Below the pieces are notes generated by a model. The model was not told where the DNA came from, did not search any database, and saw only the letters and a program-made list of their open reading frames with translations. Shown here in pieces: positions 55,054 through 63,992 of a stretch of DNA of 64,000 nucleotides. Location: assembly GCA_903847605.1 (NCBI GenBank), contig CAINED010000050.1:62001-126000 (forward strand), read 5' to 3'. The position numbers were made by a program, and so were the translations under genes. This DNA comes from an uncultured Hyphomicrobiales bacterium. GTDB lineage: Bacteria > Pseudomonadota > Alphaproteobacteria > Rhizobiales > Beijerinckiaceae. Every line of letters begins with the position of its first letter. The stretch's first letter is position 1.

Positions 55054-55111
55054 GAATTCCTCCAAAGCATTCGCAGACATGGAATTGCAGACGCTCAATC
55101 CCCCCGCAACG

Positions 55112-55253
55112 CTGGCGTTGCTCCTCCCCCTTCAGGGGGAGGTGTCATTCCGCAGGAATGACGGAGGGGGTTGAACGACAGCATTCGAGTTCGTGACCCA
55201 CCCCATCCGCCGCCCTAGGGGCGGCACCTTCCCCTGAAGGGGAAGGAGTCTTC
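55112..55253. repeat. Cluster of palindromic repeats (intergenic)
   Basis: Nested hairpins: CTCCCCCTTCAGGGGGAG, then GTCATTCCGCAGGAATGAC, GCCGCCCTAGGGGCGGC and CCTTCCCCTGAAGGGGAAGG. They fill the gap between the lipocalin-like and GST genes and resemble widespread rhizobial repeats. Confidence 0.75.
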
Positions 55254-55279
55254 TCACACCGCAATACATGCGCTGCCAA

Positions 55280-55900
55280 TTACGCCAGACCCTCGCGCAT
55301 CAGCGCGCGCTCCACGGCGGGACGCGCGCGCATGCGGCGGTAATGCGCTTCGATATTGTCGGGCATCGTCCAGAAGACTTTTTCTTTCGCCCAGTATTCG
55401 ATGAAGAACAGCGAAGCGTCGGCGATGGAATAATCGCCCATCAGCCAGGTTTTCGCGCCGAGCGTCTGCGAGAGAATATCGAGGCCGCGCAAAACGATGT
55501 CCTTGCCCTTGGCCATCACTTCGTCATGCAGGCGCTCGTCGGATATGAAACTGCCCGGACGCCACGCGCGCGCCGCGCCCTGCATGTGAATCGTTGCGGC
55601 GATATGATCGAGCGCTTCGAGGGTGCGCACTTCCGTTTCGATATCTTCCGACAGCAGCCTTGCCTGCGGATTGGTTCTCGCGAGCCACCACGCGATGGCC
55701 GGAACTTCCGTCAGCAGCGAACCGTCGTCGCGCACGTAGGCGGGCACCTTGCCCTTCGGATTGACGGCGCGAAACTCGGGGGTGAATTGCTGCTTCGCGC
55801 CGAGATCGACGGCCTCGTCCGTATAGGGCTTGCCGATCTCCTCGAGCAGGACGTGAATGGTGATCGCGCAGGTTCCCGGCCAGTAATAAAGCTTTGGCAC
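55280..55900 (-). CDS. Glutathione S-transferase
   Basis: 206 residues. The start is GTG 55900, 5 nt after AAGGAGG; an ORF start further upstream is weaker. The thioredoxin-like half (VPKLYYWPGTCAITIHVLLE, NPKGKVPAYVRDDGSLLTE) and a helical C-terminal half (GDYSIADASLFFIEYWA) match GSTs. It follows glyS by 21 bp on the same strand and is probably co-transcribed. Substrate unknown. Confidence 0.9.
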   Translation of the reverse strand: MPKLYYWPGTCAITIHVLLEEIGKPYTDEAVDLGAKQQFTPEFRAVNPKGKVPAYVRDDGSLLTEVPAIAWWLARTNPQARLLSEDIETEVRTLEALDHIAATIHMQGAARAWRPGSFISDERLHDEVMAKGKDIVLRGLDILSQTLGAKTWLMGDYSIADASLFFIEYWAKEKVFWTMPDNIEAHYRRMRARPAVERALMREGLA

Positions 55901-55921
55901 GCGATCCTCCTTTGGCGTCAA

Positions 55922-58495
55922 CTATCCCGCGATCTTCGAGAAATCCGCGACCGTGTGAACAGCGTTGCGCAATTCGTTCAGCAGGCGCAGGCGGTTGATG
56001 CGCTTGTTGTTATCCGCATCGTTGACCGTCACATCCTCGAAGAACTTGTCGACCGGCGCGCGCAATTGCGAGAGCGCAGCCATCGCGCCTGTAAAGTCCT
56101 CGCGCGCGACGGCTGAAGCTGCAGCCTGTTTGGCAGAAGCGATGGCGTCAGCCAGCGTCTTCTCGGCCTCGGGCGCATCGGCGGAGGCCTCATAGGCCTT
56201 GGCGAATTCCGCCGCGCCATCCTTTTCCTTCTTCTCCTCGGCGCGCACGATATTCGCCGCGCGCTTGTAGCCCGCGAGAAGATTTTTGCCATCGTCTGTG
56301 TCGAGGAAGGAGCCGAGCGCGTTCACGCGCGCGACGATTTGGAGGAGATCGTCGTTGCCTGAAGTCCCCTCCCCCTTGTGGGGAGGGTATTTAGGGGTGG
56401 GGGTCGCGATGCCGTCGGAAGTGGTATCGACCCCCACCCCGCCGGCTTCGCCGTCGACCCTCCCCACAAGGGGGAGGGTAGTACTCCCCATGCTCAACAC
56501 CGCATCGATGAGATCGTGACGCGCGCCCTGATCGCGCAGATAAACTTTCAGGCGGTCATGGAAGAAGGAGAGGAGGCCAGCTATCAATTCGATGCCAGTG
56601 GGAACAAATGCGGGCGCTTCATAACCATCACCAGAAACACCGGCGATCACAAAAACTTCGTCATCTCCTGCGCGAAAGTTTCGCGGCGGCCCAAAGAGAA
56701 CTAGATAACGTTTGTGTGGATCAAATTGGGTATGTTTGTCTATAAAGCACGCAATTACCTGATAATAATTTCCCTCATTTCCATCTTCGCTAAAAAGATT
56801 GAATTCACGCCCAAATCTCGTGAGTGTGTTTGAGTAAACAAAATTTATTATATTATGAAGATTAATGGTGATTTTGTTCTCCAATACCAGTCTGATCACA
56901 CCCAGCGCCGCTCTTCTCAGCGCATATGGATCTTTGCTCCCCGTCGGCTTCTCATCAATCGCCCAGAACCCGACAAGCGTATCGAGCTTGTCCGCCAGCG
57001 CCACGGCAATCGAAACCGGATTGGTCGGGATTCGATCACCCGGCCCCTGCGGCTTGTAGTGTTCTTCAATCGCCGCGCAGACATCGGCGTGTTCGCCCTG
57101 CAGTTCCGCATAGCGGCGGCCCATCAGGCCCTGTACTTCGGGAAACTCGCCGACGACTTCCGTCATCAGATCGGCCTTGCAGAGTTCGGCGGCGCGTTCG
57201 GCATGTGCGACGTCAGCGCCGACGAGCGGCGCAATCTCTTTCGCCAGCGCCTTGATGCGCTCGACGCGCTCGCCCTGCGTGCCCAGCTTCTCATGGAAGA
57301 CGATGTTCAGCGCGCGCAGCTTCGCCATGCGCTGGTCGAGCGGTTTACCCTTGTCGGCAAAATCCGGCAGCGCGGCCTGATCGGTCTTCCAGAAATAAAG
57401 CGCATCTGACAGGCGCGCGCGTATCACGCGCTCGTTGCCCGCAACGATCGCCTTGCCGCCGTCGCTCGCCTCGATGTTGGAGACGAGGAGGAATTTGTTG
57501 GAGAGCGCGCCCTCGTGCTTCGAGACGGCGCTTCGCGCCTCCTCAGCATGAGGGCTTCCCCGCCCCTCATCCTGAGGAGCGCCCGCAGGGCGCGTCTCGA
57601 AGGACGAGGGGCGGCGCAACACAAAACATTTCTGGTTCGCGCGGATCGTCGCGCGAATGACTTCGCCGGGAATATCCAGAAAGGCCGGATCGAATTCACC
57701 CATCAGAACGACGGGCCATTCGACGAGGCCCGCCGCTTCATGCAGCAACGCTTCGTCCTCGACGAGTTCGAGTCCCTGCGCCATCGCGAGATCACGCGCA
57801 TCGTGCAGGATGATGTCGCGGCGGCGGGCGGGATCGAGAACGACCTTCGCCTTCTCGAGCGCAGGCGCATAGTCGTCAAAGCGGCGCACGCGGATTTCGC
57901 CCGGCGCCATGAAGCGATGGCCGCGCGTGACATTGCCGACCGAGACGCCGTCGACCTCGAAACGCACCACTTCCGGCTCTTCGGTCTCGGGCCCGAAGGT
58001 GCAGAGGATCGAATGGAGCGGGCGCACCCAACGCAGGGAATCCGTGCGCGCCGACGCCGCGCCCCAGCGCATGCTCTTCGGCCATGGGAAGCTGCGGACG
58101 ATATGCGGCAGGATCTCGGCGAGAACTTCGGTCGTCGTGCGTCCCGCACGCTCGATCACCGCGACATAGAATTCGCCCTTGCCCTTGGGGTCTTTCTCGA
58201 TTTTCGCCTGGTCGAGCGAAGAAAGCCCGGCGCTTTTCAGAAAGCCCTGCACCGCAGCTTCCGGCGCGCCGACGCGCGGACCTTTTTTCTCCTCGCGCAC
58301 ATCGGGCTGGCGGACCGGCAGGCCGGCGATATGCAAGGCCAGGCGTCGCGGCGTCGCGAAGGCGGCGGCGCCCTCATAGGTCATGCCCCGTTCCACCAGC
58401 GCATCGGTGACGAGTTTTTTCAGGTCGTCCGACGCCTGCTTCTGCATGCGGGCGGGAATTTCTTCGCTGAACAGTTCGAGGAGAAGATCGGGCAT
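55922..58495 (-). CDS. glyS: Glycine-tRNA ligase, beta subunit, with three in-frame insertions
   Basis: 857 residues from ATG 58495 ([18 protein letters not shown]), much longer than the 690-740 usual for GlyS. The core is normal ([90 protein letters not shown]). Extra residues lie at about 295-330 (palindromic repeat), 555-635 (AT-rich segment) and 673-710 (second palindromic repeat); no stop interrupts. It charges tRNA-Gly together with GlyQ. No glyQ gene is seen in the 5.5 kb upstream. A GST gene follows. Confidence 0.95.
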   Translation of the reverse strand: MPDLLLELFSEEIPARMQKQASDDLKKLVTDALVERGMTYEGAAAFATPRRLALHIAGLPVRQPDVREEKKGPRVGAPEAAVQGFLKSAGLSSLDQAKIEKDPKGKGEFYVAVIERAGRTTTEVLAEILPHIVRSFPWPKSMRWGAASARTDSLRWVRPLHSILCTFGPETEEPEVVRFEVDGVSVGNVTRGHRFMAPGEIRVRRFDDYAPALEKAKVVLDPARRRDIILHDARDLAMAQGLELVEDEALLHEAAGLVEWPVVLMGEFDPAFLDIPGEVIRATIRANQKCFVLRRPSSFETRPAGAPQDEGRGSPHAEEARSAVSKHEGALSNKFLLVSNIEASDGGKAIVAGNERVIRARLSDALYFWKTDQAALPDFADKGKPLDQRMAKLRALNIVFHEKLGTQGERVERIKALAKEIAPLVGADVAHAERAAELCKADLMTEVVGEFPEVQGLMGRRYAELQGEHADVCAAIEEHYKPQGPGDRIPTNPVSIAVALADKLDTLVGFWAIDEKPTGSKDPYALRRAALGVIRLVLENKITINLHNIINFVYSNTLTRFGREFNLFSEDGNEGNYYQVIACFIDKHTQFDPHKRYLVLFGPPRNFRAGDDEVFVIAGVSGDGYEAPAFVPTGIELIAGLLSFFHDRLKVYLRDQGARHDLIDAVLSMGSTTLPLVGRVDGEAGGVGVDTTSDGIATPTPKYPPHKGEGTSGNDDLLQIVARVNALGSFLDTDDGKNLLAGYKRAANIVRAEEKKEKDGAAEFAKAYEASADAPEAEKTLADAIASAKQAAASAVAREDFTGAMAALSQLRAPVDKFFEDVTVNDADNNKRINRLRLLNELRNAVHTVADFSKIAG
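56367..56478. repeat. Palindromic element inside glyS (112 bp)
   Basis: Outer arms are a perfect 22-bp inverted repeat (56367-56388 and 56457-56478; left arm begins CCCTCCCCCTTGTGGGG). A second perfect 13-bp pair lies inside (GGGGTGGGGGTCG / CGACCCCCACCCC). Translated in the glyS frame between VLSMGS and SGNDDLLQ. Confidence 0.92.
56575..56876. other. AT-rich insertion inside glyS
   Basis: Between ENKI and LLSFFHDRL the protein has about 99 residues where other GlyS, from memory, have about 20. From 56701 to 56880 I count 58 G+C in 180 bp, about 32%, against the high GC of the surrounding gene. Residues include [32 protein letters not shown] and [14 protein letters not shown]. No family recognised. 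Confidence 0.8.
57510..57612. repeat. Palindromic element inside glyS (about 103 bp)
   Basis: Two head-to-head hairpin units: CCCTCGTGCTTCGAGACGG to CTCCTCAGCATGAGGG, and CCCCTCATCCTGAGGAGC to CTCGAAGGACGAGGGG. It matches the repeat upstream of the IclR gene. Translated in frame within glyS as [16 protein letters not shown] and [17 protein letters not shown]. Confidence 0.92.
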
Positions 58496-58572
58496 GGCGG
58501 CCAAGGGTTGGGAGTCCAAACAGGTTGGCGCTTGTTAGCCCATGCCGGGCAAGAGGGGAACGGGGAGAGCGC

Positions 58573-58645
58573 GTCATCCCGACTGGAGCGAAGCGCAGAG
58601 CGGGGACCGCAGCGACCCCCGATCGCCCTTGGCGTCCGGGGTGAC
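58573..58645. repeat. Palindromic repeat remnant between glyS and its upstream gene
   Basis: Imperfect inverted ends GTCATCCCGAC and GTCCGGGGTGAC enclose a GC-rich internal stem, as in common rhizobial intergenic repeats. It fills most of the 160-bp gap upstream of glyS. Confidence 0.55.
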
Positions 58646-58655
58646 AGGCTCGCCC

Positions 58656-59171
58656 CTACTTTTCCTTCGCGCCGCTCATGTAGAGGCGGGACAGCACCCA
58701 GCGCGGCTCGCGTGTCGAGCGCACGTCGTCCACCACCCAGCGGCCGTTCTCGAAGACGAGATCGTAGATGAGTTCGACGGCGCGGTAATTGCGCAGCGTG
58801 ACGCGCACCCGCGTGCGCTTGCCGTCGCTACGGCGCGGCGTGAAGCGCAGGGTCTTCTCGTAGCCGGGTTCGGTATCCTGCGAATTCACCTGGAAGCCGA
58901 AGTCGAGCCCGGCGACCGGCGCGTTGAGTTTTTTCGAATTGGCGTCGGCGGCCTCGAATAGCTTTTGCAGGCGAGCCGAGAAAGGCGGCGGCGACGTTTC
59001 GACGCGCAGGGGATAGAACCAGCGCACCACGGCCATGGGATCGTTGGCCGGCTCGGGTTCTGGTGCGGGAGCGACGACAGCCGGCGCTTCGGCCTTGGGC
59101 GGCTCGGACGTTTGCGCAAGCGCAAAATGCGGTAATGCCGCGAAGGCGATACAGAAGAAAAGCCGCTTCAT
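58656..59171 (-). CDS. Secreted hypothetical protein (DUF3828-like)
   Basis: 171 residues from ATG 59171 (MKRLFFCIAFAALPHFALAQ), preceded by GGGGA. The signal peptide is followed by a Pro/Ala/Glu-rich linker and a domain (AVVRWFYPLRVETSPPPFS, then FGFQVNSQDTEP, YDLVFENGRWVVDDVRS) resembling DUF3828 from memory; not certain. Upstream of glyS on the same strand, separated by a repeat remnant. Confidence 0.65.
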   Translation of the reverse strand: MKRLFFCIAFAALPHFALAQTSEPPKAEAPAVVAPAPEPEPANDPMAVVRWFYPLRVETSPPPFSARLQKLFEAADANSKKLNAPVAGLDFGFQVNSQDTEPGYEKTLRFTPRRSDGKRTRVRVTLRNYRAVELIYDLVFENGRWVVDDVRSTREPRWVLSRLYMSGAKEK

Positions 59172-59252
59172 CTCATTCCCCAAAAAGCCAACGGCGCGCC
59201 AGAGGCGGGCGCGCCGCAGATTTTACCGAGGATCGGGCCGGAGTATGGCCTC

Positions 59253-59492
59253 TCAGATTTTTCCGTGTGTGCCGTCGCAGAGCGGGCGGTTCACCGAAGC
59301 CTTGCAGCCGCAGAAATACACTTTCTGGTTCTTGGTCGCCGTATAGCGGATCGGCGCCATGCCGCTGCCCTTGTGCGTGCCGTCGCAGAGCGGCTGCTTC
59401 TTGGACATGCCGCAGGCGCACCAGGCGTAGGTTTTCCCCTCCTCGACATCCATGGGAAAGGGGGCCTTCTGGGCAACGACGGGATGGGTCAT
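59253..59492 (-). CDS. CDGSH iron-sulfur domain protein (two motifs)
   Basis: 79 residues from ATG 59492 (MTHPVVAQKAPFPMDVEEG). Two complete CDGSH motifs, CACGMSKKQPLCDGTH and CGCKASVNRPLCDGTH, each ligating a [2Fe-2S] cluster through three Cys and one His. Double-CDGSH bacterial proteins are thought to serve iron-sulfur or redox balance. It reads toward the secreted gene at 58656; the frame upstream of 59492 is weak. Confidence 0.92.
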   Translation of the reverse strand: MTHPVVAQKAPFPMDVEEGKTYAWCACGMSKKQPLCDGTHKGSGMAPIRYTATKNQKVYFCGCKASVNRPLCDGTHGKI

Positions 59493-59664
59493 GCGTTTCG
59501 CTCCGGTGGTTTCTTGCGTGATGTTCGGTATCGCCAGAACCTGCATCGGGCAGGCTGGAACGGTTCCAATCTTTGCCCCGATCACGCCGTGCTGTCCAGC
59601 CTTGCTCGCGAAAACGCCGCGCAGGACCGAGGCCCGCGCGGCGTGATTTTCCCTTTATTTGCGG

Positions 59665-62600
59665 TCAGACGATCGTGAAATCTGTTACCGCCAGCGCGCC
59701 GGAGACCGTCGCGATTTGCACGCGCGCGCCTGCGCCATTGCCGTCCGCATCGAAGTAGAGCGCGCCGTTCGACGTGTTGTAGATGAAGCGCTGGTCGGTC
59801 GCGGTCGCGTTGCCCGTTCCATTCGCTGCGAACTGGTTGGCCGCAAGCGAACCTGCCGCGAGCCCTCCGCCGAACAGCGCCGCGGATATCTCGATGCTGT
59901 CGAGACCCGACTGGAAATCGCGCAACGAGTCACGATGAACCGCGATGTTTTGCAGCACGAAGACGTCGGCGTCCGCGCCGCCCCAGAGCGTGTCGATGCC
60001 GTTGCCGCCGATCAGCCGGTCGTTGCCGAGCCCGCCGGTGAGAACGTCGGTGCCCGCCCCGCCATCGAGCGTATTCGCACCATCGTTGCCGGCGATACGG
60101 TTGGCAAGACTGTTGCCCGTGCCATTGATATCGTCAGCGCCTGTCAGCGTGAGATTTTCGATGAAGTCGCCGAGCGTGAAGGAAACGGAGGCCGAGACCT
60201 GATCGAAGCCGCCGGCGTCGCCGCCGTAACCGTCCGTCTCGTCGGCGGTGTCGCCGGCGTCGTCAACGATGTAACGATCGTTGCCCATGCCGCCATGCAT
60301 GGCGTCGGCCCCGGCTCCACCGTCGAGGAAGTCGTCGCCGTCGCCGAGCAGATCGGCATCGTCGCCCCAGAGCACGTCGTCGCCGATGCCGCCCGCGAGC
60401 GTATCGTTGCCGTCGTTGCCGGTGAGCGTATCATTGCCGTCGCCGCCCGTGAGGGAATCGACGCCGTCGCCGCCCAACAGCGTGTCGTTGCCGCCAAAGG
60501 CGCTGATAATGTCGTTGCCTGCCCCGCCGGAAAGTACGTTGTCGACAGCGTTGCCGGTCAGCCTGTCGTTGCCAGCGCCGCCGATGGCGTTCTCGACGCT
60601 GTAGAGACGGTCGACGCCGTCCGCCCCTGTCGTCGTCCCGTAAAGGCCCGAGGTCGTCACCGTGTCGCGCAGCGTGACGACGATGGCGCCCGTCGCCGCG
60701 GAATAGTCGGCGATGTCGTTGCCGTTGCCGCCGAGAAGCGTATCGTTGCCAAGGCCGCCGGCGAGCGTATCGTCGCCGGCATCGCCGTTCAGCGAATTGT
60801 CCGCGCCGTCGCCGGTCAGGGCGTCGTTGAAGAGCGAGCCGCGCAAATTCTCGATGGAATTATAGCTGTCGCCCGCGGCATGGCCGGTGTTGACGGCGGC
60901 ATTGGCGAGATTCGCGACGACGCCGTTACCGGAGTCGTCGGAGAGATAACTCGCCGTATCGTTGCCGCCGCCGCCATTCAGCGAATCCGCGCCTTCGGCT
61001 CCCGCGAGCACGTTGTCGGATGTATTGCCGTAAAGCGTGTCGTTATAGGCCGAACCGCGAATGCCTTCGATGCGGACGTAAGTGTCGCCAACGGCATCGC
61101 CGGTGTTCAGCGCCGTGTTTTCGAGACTGACCACCAGCGGCACGACGGAGCCGTCGTAATAACGGTAGCTGGCGAGATCGACGCCATTGCCGCCGTCGAG
61201 ATAGTCGTTGCCGACACCGCCACCCAGAAAGTCGTCGCCGCCGAGGCCATAGAGTGTATTGTTGGCACTGTTGCCGCCAATGAGATCATTGAACTCGCTG
61301 CCGTAGACCCCTTCGATGGAGATGTAAGTGTCGCCCGCCGCTTCCCCCGTATTGTCGCCGGGAACGCCGAGGCGGATCGTGAGTCCCGCCGTCGCCGCGC
61401 CATAGTCCGCGAAGTCGGTGCCGCCGCCGCCGTTCAGAATATCCGCGCCGAGACCGCCGCGCAGGCGGTTGGAACTCGTATTGCCGTTGAGCGTGTCGTC
61501 GAAGGCCGAGCCGATGAGGTATTCGATGTTGATGAGCGTATCGTTGCCGCCAGCTCCGGTGGATGAACCGCCGCTGATGCCCCCAACGACGTTCGTCAGC
61601 GTGACGGTGACGGAGCCCGTGGCGTCCATATAGGCCGCCCAGTCGTAGCCGGCGCCGCCGTCAAGCGTGTCGTCGCCGTCCATGCCGCGCAGCGTATTGC
61701 TGAGAGCATTGCCGGTCAGCGTGTCGTTGAAACGGCCGCCACGAATGCGCTCGATGTTGAGCAGCAGGTCATTACCTTCAGCGCCGGTCGAGGAGCCAAG
61801 CAAATTCCCGAGACCGTCGACGCTATCCGTTAACGTGACGGTGACCGAGCCCTGCGCGTTGCGATAGTCGGCTGTGTCGTTGCCGCCCGCGCCATTGATC
61901 GTATCGTTGCCCTGACCGCCTCTGATCAGATTATCCGAAGAATTTCCGGTGAGCGTATCGGCGCTGTTGCCGCCGAAAATGTTCTCGATGTTGATGAGCG
62001 TATCGTTGCCGGCAGCGCCGGTCGACGAACCGCCGCTAATTCCGCTGACGACATTCGTCAGCGTCACCGTGACCGCGCCGCTCGCATTCGAATATTCAGC
62101 CGAATCCGTGCCGGCGCCGCCGTCGATCGTATCGTTGCCCAGATTGCCGCGCAGGATGTTGTTCAGGCTGTTGCCGGTAATGATATCGTTGCCGTTGCCG
62201 CCGCGTATACGCTCGATGCTGATGAGCGTGTCGGATTCTCCCGCATCGGATATCGCCGTACCCAACAGATTGCCGTTGCCGTCGGCCGTATCGGTCAGCG
62301 TCACCGTGAAGTTGGCGATGGGGCGACCGGTGCCGTTGGCGTCACTGTAGTCGGCAGTGTCGTCGTCATCGCCGCCATTGAGAATGTCGTTGCCTGCGCC
62401 GCCCTGCAGGAAGTCGAAACCCGACAAGCCATGGAGCGTGTCGTTGCCGGCGCCGCCGAACATCTGGTCGTCGACGCCGAGGTCGCCGTAAAGCACGTCG
62501 TCTGCGGCGGTGCTGCCGACGGTCGTCGTGTTGTTGTTGAAAGTGAGATATTCGGCGACGATGTCCGAACCGTTCGTACCGACGTGGACGATGCGGCCAT

Positions 62601-63864
62601 CCTCCGCCAGTTCAAATGCGCCATTGTTGAAACCGCCGCTGACAAGAATCGGCGTGCCCGGCGTGCCCGCAGCGCCGGTCGCATTGCCCGCCTGATCGTT
62701 CGGTATGTTCCCGCGATTAAACAGATAGGCGTTCTGCGCCGTCAAGCCTCCGGTAAATGTAAATGTTTGAACGACGACTGCCGCTCCGCCGTTGGCGAGG
62801 TCCGTCGCGTCCATGTTCTGGAGCTGAACGCCGCCGGTAACGAGGCCGTTCGCATCGAGTGTCGCGCTGCCGCTGGCGACCGTGAAAGCATTATTGCCTG
62901 ACGTCGCTGCGGTCTGGAACGACTGCCGCACGCTCCAGTTGACCGTGCCGCCCCCCACAGGGATCGGATCGCTTTCCGACCAGAACGCGAAAAAGCCGCC
63001 AAGCGCGTTACTGACGATCTGGATGTTATCGACCTGAATGCCGGCGGCGACCGTACCAATCACGAAATCCGATCCCGTGGGCACGCCGTTGGCGTCGAGG
63101 CGTCGCGCCATGATTTCGGTCGTCTCGATGCCCCCGATGCCGATGACGACATGTTCGAACACAGCGACAAACCCGCCGCCAGCCTGTGCGATCGAACCGC
63201 CACCGTATCCATCGGTCGTCGACGAATTGATCTGAAAGGCGCTGCCGACTGCTGCGCCGGTCGCATCAATGACGATGGCCATGACATTGGCGTCGACCGG
63301 ATTATTGCTGAGATCGAGCGAGATATCGGTCCATGTGACCAGATAATTGCCGTTGTCGAGTTCTACGATGCCGTTGACGAAATGCGCGTTGCCGTTGACC
63401 GGCGATGGATCGACGACTTGTTGCACGGTTCCGCGCGAACTGACGAAATGCAACGCGAAGCTCGCTTCGGCAATCGTGTCGCCTGTGCTGATCGCCGCGA
63501 TATAGCCGCCATTGGCCAGACCTACCGCTGCCTGGAAGCCCGTCGAGTTGTCGCCATCGGGAACGCCGGTAGCCGAATAGAGAGACGTGGTCGCGCCGAC
63601 CGCCGGCGCAGCGCCGCCCGTCGTACCGTTGTTGCGCGCGGGATAGAGCAGGTTCGCCTGAAACTCGAGATCGAATGTCTGCGTGCCCGAATTGTAGTTC
63701 GTGACGTTGCCGTGACCGATCAGGAAATTTGCAGCGTCAGCGCCACCTCGTCCGTCCGCGTAAGAATTGTCGAGACGCACAAGCAGCGGACGCTGGTTAT
63801 AGGTGTTCGAGCCCGCTGGAATTGTACCAGCTGTGAACGTGCCGTTGACTGGAATGATAGCCAT
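59665..63864 (-). CDS. Large RTX (calcium-binding repeat) protein, probable type I secretion substrate
   Basis: 1399 residues. No signal peptide. Residues 1-about 445 repeat blade-like units (VGLANGGYIAAISTG, VELDNGNYLVTWTD, IAQAGGGFVAVFEH, LANGGAAVVVQTF), suggesting a beta-propeller. From about 449 onward RTX nonapeptides (GGAGNDTLHG, GGDGNDTLTGND) alternate with longer segments of the type VTVTLTN...GGSSTGAGGNDTLINIE, some eight copies. The C-terminus (FDADGNGAGARVQIATVSG, ending DFTIV) is like type I secretion signals. GGGGGG precedes the ATG. ABC/HlyD export genes are not in the window. Probably surface-bound or released, Ca2+-stabilised; adhesin or enzyme function unknown. Confidence 0.92.
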   Translation of the reverse strand: MAIIPVNGTFTAGTIPAGSNTYNQRPLLVRLDNSYADGRGGADAANFLIGHGNVTNYNSGTQTFDLEFQANLLYPARNNGTTGGAAPAVGATTSLYSATGVPDGDNSTGFQAAVGLANGGYIAAISTGDTIAEASFALHFVSSRGTVQQVVDPSPVNGNAHFVNGIVELDNGNYLVTWTDISLDLSNNPVDANVMAIVIDATGAAVGSAFQINSSTTDGYGGGSIAQAGGGFVAVFEHVVIGIGGIETTEIMARRLDANGVPTGSDFVIGTVAAGIQVDNIQIVSNALGGFFAFWSESDPIPVGGGTVNWSVRQSFQTAATSGNNAFTVASGSATLDANGLVTGGVQLQNMDATDLANGGAAVVVQTFTFTGGLTAQNAYLFNRGNIPNDQAGNATGAAGTPGTPILVSGGFNNGAFELAEDGRIVHVGTNGSDIVAEYLTFNNNTTTVGSTAADDVLYGDLGVDDQMFGGAGNDTLHGLSGFDFLQGGAGNDILNGGDDDDTADYSDANGTGRPIANFTVTLTDTADGNGNLLGTAISDAGESDTLISIERIRGGNGNDIITGNSLNNILRGNLGNDTIDGGAGTDSAEYSNASGAVTVTLTNVVSGISGGSSTGAAGNDTLINIENIFGGNSADTLTGNSSDNLIRGGQGNDTINGAGGNDTADYRNAQGSVTVTLTDSVDGLGNLLGSSTGAEGNDLLLNIERIRGGRFNDTLTGNALSNTLRGMDGDDTLDGGAGYDWAAYMDATGSVTVTLTNVVGGISGGSSTGAGGNDTLINIEYLIGSAFDDTLNGNTSSNRLRGGLGADILNGGGGTDFADYGAATAGLTIRLGVPGDNTGEAAGDTYISIEGVYGSEFNDLIGGNSANNTLYGLGGDDFLGGGVGNDYLDGGNGVDLASYRYYDGSVVPLVVSLENTALNTGDAVGDTYVRIEGIRGSAYNDTLYGNTSDNVLAGAEGADSLNGGGGNDTASYLSDDSGNGVVANLANAAVNTGHAAGDSYNSIENLRGSLFNDALTGDGADNSLNGDAGDDTLAGGLGNDTLLGGNGNDIADYSAATGAIVVTLRDTVTTSGLYGTTTGADGVDRLYSVENAIGGAGNDRLTGNAVDNVLSGGAGNDIISAFGGNDTLLGGDGVDSLTGGDGNDTLTGNDGNDTLAGGIGDDVLWGDDADLLGDGDDFLDGGAGADAMHGGMGNDRYIVDDAGDTADETDGYGGDAGGFDQVSASVSFTLGDFIENLTLTGADDINGTGNSLANRIAGNDGANTLDGGAGTDVLTGGLGNDRLIGGNGIDTLWGGADADVFVLQNIAVHRDSLRDFQSGLDSIEISAALFGGGLAAGSLAANQFAANGTGNATATDQRFIYNTSNGALYFDADGNGAGARVQIATVSGALAVTDFTIV
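60350..62520. repeat. RTX coding repeats (tandem blocks of about 70-90 codons)
   Basis: Imperfect tandem DNA repeats encoding the alternation of RTX nonapeptides and VTLT/ADYS-type spacers within the protein at 59665. The similarity of neighbouring blocks favours recombination and explains long antisense open frames here. Confidence 0.8.
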
Positions 63865-63972
63865 GATTCCCCCCAGAATTCCCGGCGACCAAAATTCGCG
63901 CGCCGGGACGGCGCGAAGTAAACAATTCCTTAATTAGACTAGGCCGCAACGGAGCCGAAGGTCAAGTTATTG

Positions 63973-63992
63973 ATATTTTTTACTAAAAATAT
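63973..63992. promoter_or_regulatory. Inverted repeat in the AT-rich leader of the RTX gene
   Basis: ATATTTTT, TACT, AAAAATAT: a perfect 8-bp inverted repeat about 110 bp before the RTX ATG. The whole 63910-63995 stretch is AT-rich and should hold the promoter. The repeat could be an operator or the end of an outside gene. Confidence 0.4.

Noticed and set aside
56575..56876. Intein in glyS
   Set aside because: No Cys/Ser start, no His-Asn end and no splicing blocks; the segment is too short.
59659..61566. 635-codon plus-strand open frame opposite the RTX gene
   Set aside because: It mirrors the repetitive GC-rich RTX coding DNA; its Val/Ala/Arg-rich translation has no family features, and the minus-strand RTX protein is unmistakable.
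60350..62520. CRISPR array
   Set aside because: The repeats are long coding units in one protein frame, with no short identical repeats and unique spacers, and no cas genes.
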